Part shown: piece after piece, positions 18,688 through 26,633 of the stretch | How the letters are laid out: the number at the start of each line of letters is the position of its first letter | How positions within the stretch are numbered: position 1 is the stretch's first letter | Made by a program: the position numbers and the translations under genes | NCBI GenBank assembly: GCA_002719955.1 | Contig: PBFW01000062.1 | Coordinates: 1-64,000, forward strand | Length of the DNA stretch: 64,000 bases | Reading direction: 5' to 3' | From: Deltaproteobacteria bacterium | GTDB taxonomy: Bacteria; Myxococcota_A; UBA9160; UBA4427 | Notes under the pieces: model-generated | The model's input: the letters and a program-made list of their open reading frames with translations, nothing else | Told to the model about the DNA's origin: nothing | Databases searched by the model: none

Positions 18688-19603
18688 GACCCGACCCCTC
18701 GGCGGATTGCGTGACCGCTCTCCGCACACGCTCGACCATCTCGATCGCCGCAACCCCGACAGCGCCATCATTTTCGGGCGCCTCCCGACTGCGACAAGCA
18801 GCGAGAAAATCGGCCCACTCCGCGTCGAGCGGTTCGATCTCCTCGTCTCGAAAGCCTCCCCGATCGCGCGCGTCGATCTCTGCCGCCGCGAGCAGATCGA
18901 CCTCGACCGTCGCTTCGTTTCCCTCGATTCGAACGGTCCGCACGCGTTTGGAGTGCACCCGACTCGCGTACAATCGGGCACATGAGCCCGTGGCGAAACG
19001 AAGATCCGCCACCACCTCGTCCAGTGCCTCGTTCGAGACGGCTCGTCCCCGCGCGGTGACCTCGACGACGTCGTCCCGCATGCTCCGACTCACCCAATCG
19101 AGATCGTGAATCATGAAGTCCTGGACGACATCGATGTCGAGCCCCCGATCGCTACGCGGATTCAAACGTTCGACTTCGATCCTTCGCGGTGTTCCCGCGC
19201 GTCGAAGGGCGTCACGCAACTTCGCATTGAACCACTCGACATGCCCGACCGAAAGAATACATCCGCGATCGAGCGCCAACTGGACGATTTCCCTGGCTTC
19301 CCCCGCGGTCGCGAAGATGGGTTTCTCGACGAGAACATCCACACCCCGCTCGAGGAATGTCCGCGTCACCCCGCCATGGGATCGAGTCGGTACCGCGACG
19401 ACCGCGGCATCGACCTGGTCCAGGCAGGCATCGAGGGTATCCGCCGCGCGCCCCCCGAACTCCGCCGCGACGCGTTCGCCACGCTCCAGATTGCGATCGA
19501 CGACCCGGGCGAGAACGCAATCGCCCTGGCGTGCGGCCCGGCGGCTGATCGCCCGCGCATGGAGTCGCCCCATCGGACCGGCGCCCACGACGGCGAGGCG
19601 CAT
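18659..19603 (-). CDS. Gfo/Idh/MocA family NAD(P)-dependent oxidoreductase in the lipid A operon
   Basis: A 314-residue sugar dehydrogenase. The Rossmann start is MRLAVVGAGPMGRLHARAI. VDAAVVAVPTRSHGG follows, then the catalytic-lysine motif VEKPIF (EKP) and VGHVEWFN in the C-terminal alpha/beta domain. I chose the ATG at 19603, five bases after lpxI, with GGAGGT upstream. The gene is held between lpxI and lpxB, so a role in lipid A sugar chemistry is likely. GnnA, a UDP-GlcNAc 3-dehydrogenase of this family, makes the diamino-sugar precursor in some bacteria, but no partner aminotransferase (GnnB) is seen here. The exact reaction is unproven. Confidence 0.85.
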   Translation of the reverse strand: MRLAVVGAGPMGRLHARAISRRAARQGDCVLARVVDRNLERGERVAAEFGGRAADTLDACLDQVDAAVVAVPTRSHGGVTRTFLERGVDVLVEKPIFATAGEAREIVQLALDRGCILSVGHVEWFNAKLRDALRRAGTPRRIEVERLNPRSDRGLDIDVVQDFMIHDLDWVSRSMRDDVVEVTARGRAVSNEALDEVVADLRFATGSCARLYASRVHSKRVRTVRIEGNEATVEVDLLAAAEIDARDRGGFRDEEIEPLDAEWADFLAACRSREAPENDGAVGVAAIEMVERVRRAVTQSAEGSGHGDDPAVRG

Positions 19604-19608
19604 CGGGG

Positions 19609-20547
19609 TCACGCCACCTCCGCGGTGGCGTTGGACGCGCGATCGAAGCCGCCGGCGAGCCGGGTCGACCCCGGTCTTTCGAATCCCCACACGGCGATGC
19701 CAGCCTCATCCGCGCGTTGACGAAAGCGCGGCGCGTCGATGATCAATGTCGAGCCCGCTTCGATCGCGAGCCCCGTCGCCTCGGCCTGCCGCATCACCTC
19801 GATCGTGTCGGGTCCAACCGCAGGAAGATCGAAGCGTCGATCTTGTCCGGGGCGTGCCACCTTGATGACGGTGGCCCCCGCCCCGGCGAGTTCACCCGCC
19901 CGTCGGATCATCGCATCCGTGCCCTCGGCGGCTTCCACCGCGACTACGCAGCCCCAGCGCAGCGCCACGCATTGACCCACACCCGCCCGCGCCAATCCGT
20001 CGACGACCCCGCGCCCGATTTCGAGATCGGCCGATTCGGACTCGCTCGGTGACCGAGCGGAGAGCGATCCCTTCGCCGCGAGCAGCGAAGCCAAGAGCAG
20101 GTCCTGCCTCGCGATCTCGAAACCACGCGCTTCGAGCCAACTCGCGATCGCGCCGAGCAATCCCTCGTCGTCCAACCGATCGACTCCGGCAAGCAAGCGG
20201 ACCGCCTCTTCGTCGAGAGAGATCGCATCCGATGAACCGAGTAGGAGCGTCTTCGAGAATTTGCCGACGATCAGGAGCCGCTCGACCTTCGCGATCGTGA
20301 GGGCAGTCGCCAGCGCGGCAAGCTGGCCGAGGCGTGTTCTGTTTTTTTCGAATCCGAGTTCCGGGTCGCTGATCCCGTCGAAGCCGAAGACTTCGCAGGG
20401 AATCCGTTCGGTCGCGAGCAAGCGGACCGCCTCGATGGGCAGGGCCCCGGCACCAACGATCAGCCCCAAAGAAGCGACGTGGTCGTGCTGAGCGCTGGCC
20501 TCCTCCATGGATTTCATATCCTCGCTCCCGATCGCCACCGGCTCCAC
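19609..20547 (-). CDS. lpxI: UDP-2,3-diacylglucosamine pyrophosphatase LpxI
   Basis: A 312-residue DUF1009 protein. Its C-terminal domain has GRGVVDGLARAGVGQCVALR and VVAVEAAEGTDAMIRRAG, and then KVARPGQDRRFDLPAVGPDT, all typical of LpxI. The N-terminal domain starts GLIVGAGALPIEAVRL. LpxI cleaves UDP-diacylglucosamine to lipid X and replaces LpxH in alpha- and deltaproteobacteria. It lies directly before the Gfo/Idh gene and lpxB and after lpxA, so all the steps except LpxC and LpxD are clustered. Two later in-frame ATGs (20517 and 20508) are alternative starts. Confidence 0.9.
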   Translation of the reverse strand: MEPVAIGSEDMKSMEEASAQHDHVASLGLIVGAGALPIEAVRLLATERIPCEVFGFDGISDPELGFEKNRTRLGQLAALATALTIAKVERLLIVGKFSKTLLLGSSDAISLDEEAVRLLAGVDRLDDEGLLGAIASWLEARGFEIARQDLLLASLLAAKGSLSARSPSESESADLEIGRGVVDGLARAGVGQCVALRWGCVVAVEAAEGTDAMIRRAGELAGAGATVIKVARPGQDRRFDLPAVGPDTIEVMRQAEATGLAIEAGSTLIIDAPRFRQRADEAGIAVWGFERPGSTRLAGGFDRASNATAEVA

Positions 20548-20584
20548 CCGCTTCGAGCGGGGTCCTCCGCGCGTCCGCCGTGAC

Positions 20585-21382
20585 TCAGGTGACGCCTTCG
20601 GCGCCCGAGCGGCAGAACCCGCGCCCGCTCTCGCGCAGGAAGGAGGTCAGACGTTCGACCTCGGGCACCGCACCGATCTCCTCGTCAACGAGCGCGAGCG
20701 CATCTTCGAGCCGCCTCTTCGATTGGAAGATCAGATGGAAGGCATGCTTGATCTGGCCGCGCGTCTTCGGCGAAAAGCCCCGCCTGCGCAAGCCGATCGA
20801 ATTCACCCCGACCAGCCGAGCACGATCACCCGCCACCATCGTGAAGGGCGGCGCATCGAGTGACAGCTTCGAACCGGCGGCCACCATCACCGATTCACCC
20901 ACCCGGGCGTGTTGGTGAAGACCCGTATAGGCTCCCAAGACAGCGAAATCGTCGATCTGGGTATGTCCGCCGATACCGCAAAAACTGGAGATGGTCGTGT
21001 GATTGCCCACCAGGCAGTCATGACCGATATGTGCGCCATTCATGATGAAATTATCGTCGCCGACCCGTGTACTGCGGCCGCCGCGCTCGGTTCCGACGTT
21101 GATCGTCACGTGTTCGCGGATCTGGGTTCGAGCACCGATTTCGAGATTCGTGGGGCCGCCGTCGAAGCTGCGGTCCTGAGGTGCCCCACCGAGACATGCA
21201 TGAGGAAAGATCCGACAATCGGCCCCGATCCTCGTCCGACCGATCAACGTTGCGTGCACGCCGACTTCAACTCCGCTCCCGAGTTCGACCTCGGCCCCCA
21301 CATAGGCGAACGCACCGATCACCACATCGGAGGCCAGGTCCGCGCCCTCTTCGACGCAAGCGGTGGAGTGAATCGTCGGCAT
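20585..21382 (-). CDS. lpxA: UDP-N-acetylglucosamine O-acyltransferase
   Basis: A 265-residue left-handed beta-helix enzyme that makes the first committed acyl transfer of lipid A. Hexapeptide repeats fill residues 1-180, with the catalytic histidine in MNGAHIGHDCLVGN and IREHVTINVGTERGG nearby. The end contains GLRRRGFSP, typical of LpxA rather than LpxD. It starts five bases after ompH. lpxD and fabZ, which normally lie between ompH and lpxA, are missing, so they must be elsewhere in the genome. Acyl length cannot be read with confidence. Confidence 0.94.
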   Translation of the reverse strand: MPTIHSTACVEEGADLASDVVIGAFAYVGAEVELGSGVEVGVHATLIGRTRIGADCRIFPHACLGGAPQDRSFDGGPTNLEIGARTQIREHVTINVGTERGGRSTRVGDDNFIMNGAHIGHDCLVGNHTTISSFCGIGGHTQIDDFAVLGAYTGLHQHARVGESVMVAAGSKLSLDAPPFTMVAGDRARLVGVNSIGLRRRGFSPKTRGQIKHAFHLIFQSKRRLEDALALVDEEIGAVPEVERLTSFLRESGRGFCRSGAEGVT

Positions 21383-21387
21383 CCGGC

Positions 21388-21909
21388 TCAGTCCCTCGCG
21401 TTGAAGGTCTTGATCACCTGCTCGGTCACGTCGAGGGCTTCACGCCGATACACGAGTCCAGGCGCGTCACTGAAGAAAATGGCGGAATATCCATTTTCTC
21501 GCCCGAGTTCGCGAACCACCTCGATGAATTTTTCCTGCAGGGGACCGAGCAGCCTCTGCTGATCAATCTCGAGTTTGCTCTTCTCCTCCTGGCTCTGGCT
21601 CTCGATCCGGTTGCGGAGCTCCGCCAGATCCAGCTGCTTCGCCTGGACGGCGTCCTTGGACATCACGAACTGCTTCGCCTGCAATTCTTTTTGCAGGGTT
21701 TCGAGCTGTTCGATCAGCGGCGACAAACGTCCCTGAGCCTCTCGCGCTTTGCGCTCGAGTTCCTCTTGCGCCTGCTTGCCGGCGTCCACGGTAGCAACCA
21801 CCTGCTGCGCATCGACGAATCCGATCTTCGAGTCCTCGGCCTGCGCGATGGCTCCCGCGCCCAGGACGAGCCCGACGACTATTAATAGGGCGAACTTCTC
21901 GAACTTCAT
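21388..21909 (-). CDS. ompH: OmpH/Skp family periplasmic chaperone
   Basis: A 173-residue protein with a signal peptide (KFALLIVVGLVLGAGAIAQA, cut after AQA). The mature part begins KIGFVDAQQVVA and continues as a long alpha-helical, coiled-coil arm rich in Glu, Gln and Lys (residues 45-130), then returns to the trimerising core (YSAIFFSDAPGLVYR). Skp holds unfolded outer-membrane proteins in the periplasm on the way to Bam. It lies downstream of bamA in the usual order. The ATG at 21909 is used; an ATG eight codons earlier would extend the signal. Confidence 0.87.
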   Translation of the reverse strand: MKFEKFALLIVVGLVLGAGAIAQAEDSKIGFVDAQQVVATVDAGKQAQEELERKAREAQGRLSPLIEQLETLQKELQAKQFVMSKDAVQAKQLDLAELRNRIESQSQEEKSKLEIDQQRLLGPLQEKFIEVVRELGRENGYSAIFFSDAPGLVYRREALDVTEQVIKTFNARD

Positions 21910-22046
21910 GGTCTCTCGACTCCCAAATTGCAAGTCGGCTATGATTGCCGTTCTCGCTCAGATATTATTCGCATTAGCGATTCGGATGCGCCCAGACGAA
22001 CCCGCCGCTTCGATTTTCTTCGGCGAGTTCACTCGAGCGGCCAAGA

Positions 22047-25000
22047 TCAAATCCCGAGTCCACCGACCGAGAACTCGAAGACGGGGCTCGATTCGTCTTC
22101 CCGGGGGTCGACCGGAAATCCGAGGACGAGCTGCAGGGGGCCAAAGGGCGAAAACCACAGCACCCCACCGCCGTAACCGTAGCGCCACTCCGTGGCATCG
22201 AACAGGAGATCCCCCTCCACGAACGCGTTGCCCCCATCGATGAAGCCGACCCCCAGCAGGCCGATCTCCTCCGAAATCGGGAAGCGATATTCGAAACTAT
22301 TGCTGATGAATGAGCTGCCTCCGATGACCTGGGCCTCGCTGATGTCATCAAAATCGTCATATTCCCTGTCCGAGATCGAGTTGCAGGCACCGTTTCGATT
22401 TCCGAAATTCAGACCCAGAAAATTATCGTCACAGACAGCAATGATCTCACCGGTCGCCGGATTGCTTCGAATCTCGGTGCCCACCGGATGGAAGATGCGC
22501 CCCGAAGCCAGTTCCGTTGATCGTAATTCCGCCCGACGCGGCCCGAGCGACCTACCCTCGAAGCCGCGCAGTTGGGTGTTCCCCAATCCGCCCAGGAAAT
22601 AACGTTCGGTCAGGGGCAGGCGAATATCGTCGTCGATCCGATCGAGATTCCCCGCGTTCGTGCAGTTCGTGGGATCGGCACAGACCGTCGAGCTCTGGAA
22701 GCCGAGATCGAAATCGCTCACATGGTTGAAGGGCAGGGCAAAACCCATCCGGGTGCTCACCACGAAGGTCGATCGGTCGAAGAGCCAATCCGGAGCCCCA
22801 AAATAATATCCGCCGCGCGCCTCGAGACTGAGAAATTTCGAGAAGCCACCAAGACCGGCGTATTCGACTCCGCCGCTCGCCAGGTAGCCGGCGGTCGGAG
22901 CGAAACGGTCATTGCGTCGATCGATCCCGACATTCATACCCAAACGGCTCGTATTCTGTTCCCCCTGCAGGACCTGCCGCGTGATCGGAGACGCCAGAGC
23001 ATTCAGATTCGCATTCTGCTTGACCCGACGCTGGGCATAGCCGTAGCGAAGTGAGATGGAGGCACTGTTGTCGATGGTCAGCGGATGCCCGACGGCGAAT
23101 TCGACACCCTGCTGATCCTGCTCGAAATCGTCGAAGCGTACCTGCGTCAGGAATATGGTCGCGCTGAAGCTAAACGTCGTCCCCAGGAAATAGGGGTCCG
23201 TGAGCGAAATGAAATAGCGGCTCGAGTTGCCTCCGATATCGGCGGAGACATTCGCCCCATAACCGCGACCAAAGAGATTCGACTGAGAAAGGGAGGCGGT
23301 AAAGATGAAGCTATCGGCGGAGGAGAAGCCGGCGCCGAAACTGAAAGCGCCGGTCGGACGCTCGACCACATTCACGTCGAGATCGAGCAGGGACGGATCC
23401 TCCGTCGTATTGGGCTCGAATGCCACGTCCTCGAAATACCCGAGGCGACGAATCCGAAAGCTGCTGACCTGGAGCGCGCGAGCTGAGTAGAGCTGGCCCT
23501 CGACGAGCCTGATCTCGCGACGGATCACCGAATCAACGGTCCTCGTGTTTCCGCGAACGTCCACGTTCCGCACAAAATAGAGCGGACCCTTCTCGACGGT
23601 GAATTCGACGTCGATCGAGAGTTCATCCTGGTTCGTCTGCGTGATCGGATTCACGTTCGCGAAGAAAAAGCCACGGTCCGTGTAGTGCGCTTCGAGCGTT
23701 TCGACGTCGGAGGTGAGGCTAGACCGGCTGAAAATCGATTCCTCTTCGAGTTGGATCTTCTTGCGCAGCGCGACGAGGTCGATCGTCTCATCCCCTTCGA
23801 CGGTCAGCTTGCCGACGGTAAACTGTGGCCCTTCGACGATCCCGACCTTGAGGAAGAGCCCCTCTTCCCTTGCGTCGACCTCAGGTCCGACCACTCGGGA
23901 CTGCACGTAGCCATTATCGGTGTAGAGTTTCTCGATCAGCCGCAGGTCACGCAGGAAGATCGGCTCAGAGTAGGTCCCGGTCCGGTCGAACCAACTTGTC
24001 GCCCAGGAGTAGAATCGCCAGGTCTTGGTCGAGAAGCCCTCTGTGAGCTCGGAATCGCTGAACGCCGTGTTGCCGTCGAAGATGATCTCGCGAAGCTTGA
24101 GCTTCTCCTTCTCCTCGACATCGAAATTGATCGCGATCGAGCCCTCTGTAATCTCCTCGATCTCGAACCCGACTTCAGCGAGGTAATAGCCTTCGGATCG
24201 ATAGAGGGCCGCTATGCGAGCCCGATTCTCACGAAGCAGCGGGTAGTCAAGCGGCACGCCAGTGGTGATCGTCAGCGCTTCCTTGATCTTGTCACTGTCG
24301 ATATTGTCATTCCCCGAGATTGCGATCTCTCGTACGACGGGGCTCTCCTCGACCTCGACGATGACTCGCAGCCCTGCGGGTGTCTCTTCCGTGTAGACGC
24401 GAACATCGTTGAAGAACCCTTGTTGGAAGACCGCCCGGACATCGCGAGAGATCTGGGCGCGATCGAAGGGAGAGCCGATTCCGGTCTCGAGGCGGGCGCG
24501 AATCGCATCCTCTTCGACGCGTTTGTTCCCGCGAATCAGGAGCTCCGCCACGGGAACCACCGACGCATCGCCGGTGGCGGCGCCCGCGAAGATTCGCTCG
24601 GCCCGCACGACCTGGAAGATGAGAACGACGCCCGTTTCGGTCGGTTGTGAGCGAGCGACCACGTTCGCGATCCTCGGATCGTCGGCGAGCCGACGACGAT
24701 CCGCCTCGAGCTCGGACGGGTCGAAGAGAGCGCCGCGTCGCTGGCTCAGATTCGTGAGCAGCTCGTCTTCGATCGGCCCCGCACCTTCGAATCGAATCTC
24801 GATGATGCGCTCGGTGATCCCGCCGCGAATCGTGAGCGCGATCTGATCCGCCAATTCGCCGAGCCGATCGAGCAGCTCCCGATCGCTGGACGCCGTCAGC
24901 ACCAGAGAGGTGCTGGTCGCGCTTCGATGCGCCGGCACCACCCGGACATCTACGCTGAAACGCCCAGCGAGTTCGGTCACGCTGCCGGCGACGAGGCCGT

Positions 25001-25421
25001 CGAGCCCGAGCGCCGAGGCGCGCGTGCGCAGCGCCGCATCCGAACGCTCCGCGTCTCCGAGAACGGGCTCGGCGACCTGCACGGCCTCGAGATCCCGAAA
25101 GGCCACGGCACCGACTTCACCCCCGGCCTCGATCCTCTGAGCGAGCAGTTCATCGAGCGTGCCGATCAAGAATCCGAGCGAGTCCTCGCTGTGAAGTCTA
25201 AAGGGCAGGATGGCGATCTGTTTGGACGCGCGCGTCGAGAGATCGAGCGCGCCGTACTCGACGGCCCCCTCCTCGGTCAGGATCCCTTGCGCGTGAGCGA
25301 GCGTCGCCACGGCTCCCGGAGCGAGGGCGAACGCGAGGCCAGCAGCGAGCAGACGTGCAGGAGAGGAGACAAAGGCTCGAAGACGCGAACACGCGAAACG
25401 TCCGAAGAGGGCCTCCTTCAT
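22047..25421 (-). CDS. bamA: Outer membrane protein assembly factor BamA with extra N-terminal module
   Basis: A 1124-residue Omp85 protein, against about 810 in E. coli. It has a signal peptide ending AHAQG. Residues of about 60-200 form a module that looks like the lipoprotein-type TolB-N/CsgG/LpoB fold (QIAILPFR, then DGLVAGSVTEL). Six POTRA-like repeats follow, the last five matching E. coli P1-P5 (for example VPVAELLIRGNKRVEEDAIR and FVRNVDVRGNTRTVDSVIR). The barrel starts GAFSFGAGFSSADSFIF and carries the LRGF loop-6 motif. It inserts barrel proteins into the outer membrane. The ATG at 25421 is chosen because it begins the signal peptide; the long upstream extension is non-coding in character. 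Confidence 0.93.
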   Translation of the reverse strand: MKEALFGRFACSRLRAFVSSPARLLAAGLAFALAPGAVATLAHAQGILTEEGAVEYGALDLSTRASKQIAILPFRLHSEDSLGFLIGTLDELLAQRIEAGGEVGAVAFRDLEAVQVAEPVLGDAERSDAALRTRASALGLDGLVAGSVTELAGRFSVDVRVVPAHRSATSTSLVLTASSDRELLDRLGELADQIALTIRGGITERIIEIRFEGAGPIEDELLTNLSQRRGALFDPSELEADRRRLADDPRIANVVARSQPTETGVVLIFQVVRAERIFAGAATGDASVVPVAELLIRGNKRVEEDAIRARLETGIGSPFDRAQISRDVRAVFQQGFFNDVRVYTEETPAGLRVIVEVEESPVVREIAISGNDNIDSDKIKEALTITTGVPLDYPLLRENRARIAALYRSEGYYLAEVGFEIEEITEGSIAINFDVEEKEKLKLREIIFDGNTAFSDSELTEGFSTKTWRFYSWATSWFDRTGTYSEPIFLRDLRLIEKLYTDNGYVQSRVVGPEVDAREEGLFLKVGIVEGPQFTVGKLTVEGDETIDLVALRKKIQLEEESIFSRSSLTSDVETLEAHYTDRGFFFANVNPITQTNQDELSIDVEFTVEKGPLYFVRNVDVRGNTRTVDSVIRREIRLVEGQLYSARALQVSSFRIRRLGYFEDVAFEPNTTEDPSLLDLDVNVVERPTGAFSFGAGFSSADSFIFTASLSQSNLFGRGYGANVSADIGGNSSRYFISLTDPYFLGTTFSFSATIFLTQVRFDDFEQDQQGVEFAVGHPLTIDNSASISLRYGYAQRRVKQNANLNALASPITRQVLQGEQNTSRLGMNVGIDRRNDRFAPTAGYLASGGVEYAGLGGFSKFLSLEARGGYYFGAPDWLFDRSTFVVSTRMGFALPFNHVSDFDLGFQSSTVCADPTNCTNAGNLDRIDDDIRLPLTERYFLGGLGNTQLRGFEGRSLGPRRAELRSTELASGRIFHPVGTEIRSNPATGEIIAVCDDNFLGLNFGNRNGACNSISDREYDDFDDISEAQVIGGSSFISNSFEYRFPISEEIGLLGVGFIDGGNAFVEGDLLFDATEWRYGYGGGVLWFSPFGPLQLVLGFPVDPREDESSPVFEFSVGGLGI

Positions 25422-25904
25422 TCGCCGTCCGGTAATTTCTCGGCCTGTAGGCAAATTTTCCTCGCTCCACACAGAACGGGTGCAGATATACAGATCGATC
25501 CGGCAAGGTCGCGTCGGACACGACTCAACGGATCGACTCTCGAACGCGTAGGGCATGGAATCGGATCGCCCTCCGCCAACGAAAAGCTCTCCTGCCCCCC
25601 TCGCTCCCGAGAAGAGCAGGATCCGAATCGAGGCAGACGCCTCTCACGACCGCCCACCCCGCCGACCGCTCCGAAGCGGCGGAGGGTATGCAACGGCAGG
25701 CTGCCTTTCAAGCTCGAATCCGCCTGGAAACATCGTATCCACGGGGAGTTAGCGTGATTTCAGCCGCATCGGGAAAGGGGCTCCCAGGAGGCAACCCCGC
25801 CTCTCTGGACGGTGTCGAAGGGGGTTTCCTGCAGAAAACCGCCGTGCGAGGCCCGGACGGCCCGCGGACCGGATTGCGCTGGGCTCGCCGGATCTCGATT
25901 CGGA
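25422..25904. other. 483-base intergenic region upstream of bamA
   Basis: This is the longest spacer in the window. It separates the end of lolD from the start of bamA, both on the minus strand. Open frames crossing it are short and have the character of shadows. It presumably holds the promoter and leader of the bamA-ompH-lpxA operon; an AT-rich patch at about 25480-25500 (tatata-like) may be a -10 region, but no convincing -35 partner was seen. Confidence 0.5.
25836..25861 (-). terminator. Possible terminator after lolD
   Basis: On the minus strand a short stem GCCGT/ACGGC (25857-25861 with 25841-25845, 11-base loop) is followed by GGTTTTC. It lies about 45 bases after the lolD stop. The stem is only 5 bp and the T-run is four, so this is a weak call based on position and shape. 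Confidence 0.3.
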
Positions 25905-26633
25905 TCAGACGACCGCGGACCCGGCATCCCCCTCGTGCAGTTGGCCACCGCGCAGGACCAGAACGCGGCCGAGTTGATCGGCCATGCGCTTGCTGTGGGT
26001 CACGACGACCAGGGTCGTCCCACGCGTCCGATTCATCTCAAAGAGCAGTTCGGCGACGTGATCTCCGGTCGCGGGATCGAGGTTGCCTGTCGGCTCGTCC
26101 GCGAGCACGAGCGGAGGATCGAGGACCAGAGCCCGGGCCACTGCGACCCGCTGGCGCTCACCGCCGGAGAGCTTTCCAACCGCGTGATCGATCCGATGCG
26201 AAAGACCGACATCGCCGAGCATGACTTCGGCCCGCGAGCGCATCTCCTCCGGTGAGATCGCCTGGATCAGCCCCGGCATCATCACGTTTTCGATCGCCGT
26301 GAATTCGGGCAAGAGATGGTGAAACTGGAAAACGAACCCGAGGAATCTGCCGCGCAGCGTCGCGAGTTCCTCACGCGGGCGGCCGAAGACGTCCTGCCCG
26401 CGAAAATGCAGGGTCCCCGATGTCGGGTGATCGAGGGTCCCCAGGATATGCAGCAGCGTCGACTTGCCGACACCGGATTGACCCACGATCGCGATCCGCT
26501 CACCACTCATGATGTCGAAATCGAGCCCCTTCAAGACCTCGACCGTTCCGCCACCCGTCTCGAAGCAACGTTCGAGCGCGCGGATCTCGACCAGGGGCAC
26601 GGAAGCGGTCGCCGATCCGATTTCTTCACTCAT
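25905..26633 (-). CDS. lolD: Lipoprotein-releasing system ATP-binding protein LolD
   Basis: A 242-residue ABC ATPase. Walker A is VGQSGVGKSTLLHILGTLD, whose GTLD tail is typical of LolD. The Q-loop is VFQFHHLLPEFTAIENVMMP, another LolD hallmark, and the signature is LSGGERQRVAVARAL, followed by LADEPTGNLD and the H-loop VVVTHSKRMA. It powers the release of mature lipoproteins to LolA. Its start lies eight bases inside the lolC/E gene, so it is coupled to the permease it serves. Confidence 0.93.
   Translation of the reverse strand: MSEEIGSATASVPLVEIRALERCFETGGGTVEVLKGLDFDIMSGERIAIVGQSGVGKSTLLHILGTLDHPTSGTLHFRGQDVFGRPREELATLRGRFLGFVFQFHHLLPEFTAIENVMMPGLIQAISPEEMRSRAEVMLGDVGLSHRIDHAVGKLSGGERQRVAVARALVLDPPLVLADEPTGNLDPATGDHVAELLFEMNRTRGTTLVVVTHSKRMADQLGRVLVLRGGQLHEGDAGSAVV

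Noticed and set aside
25480..25500. AT-rich patch as the bamA promoter
   Set aside because: A TATAT-like -10 is present, but no -35 lies at a sensible distance, so I did not call it.
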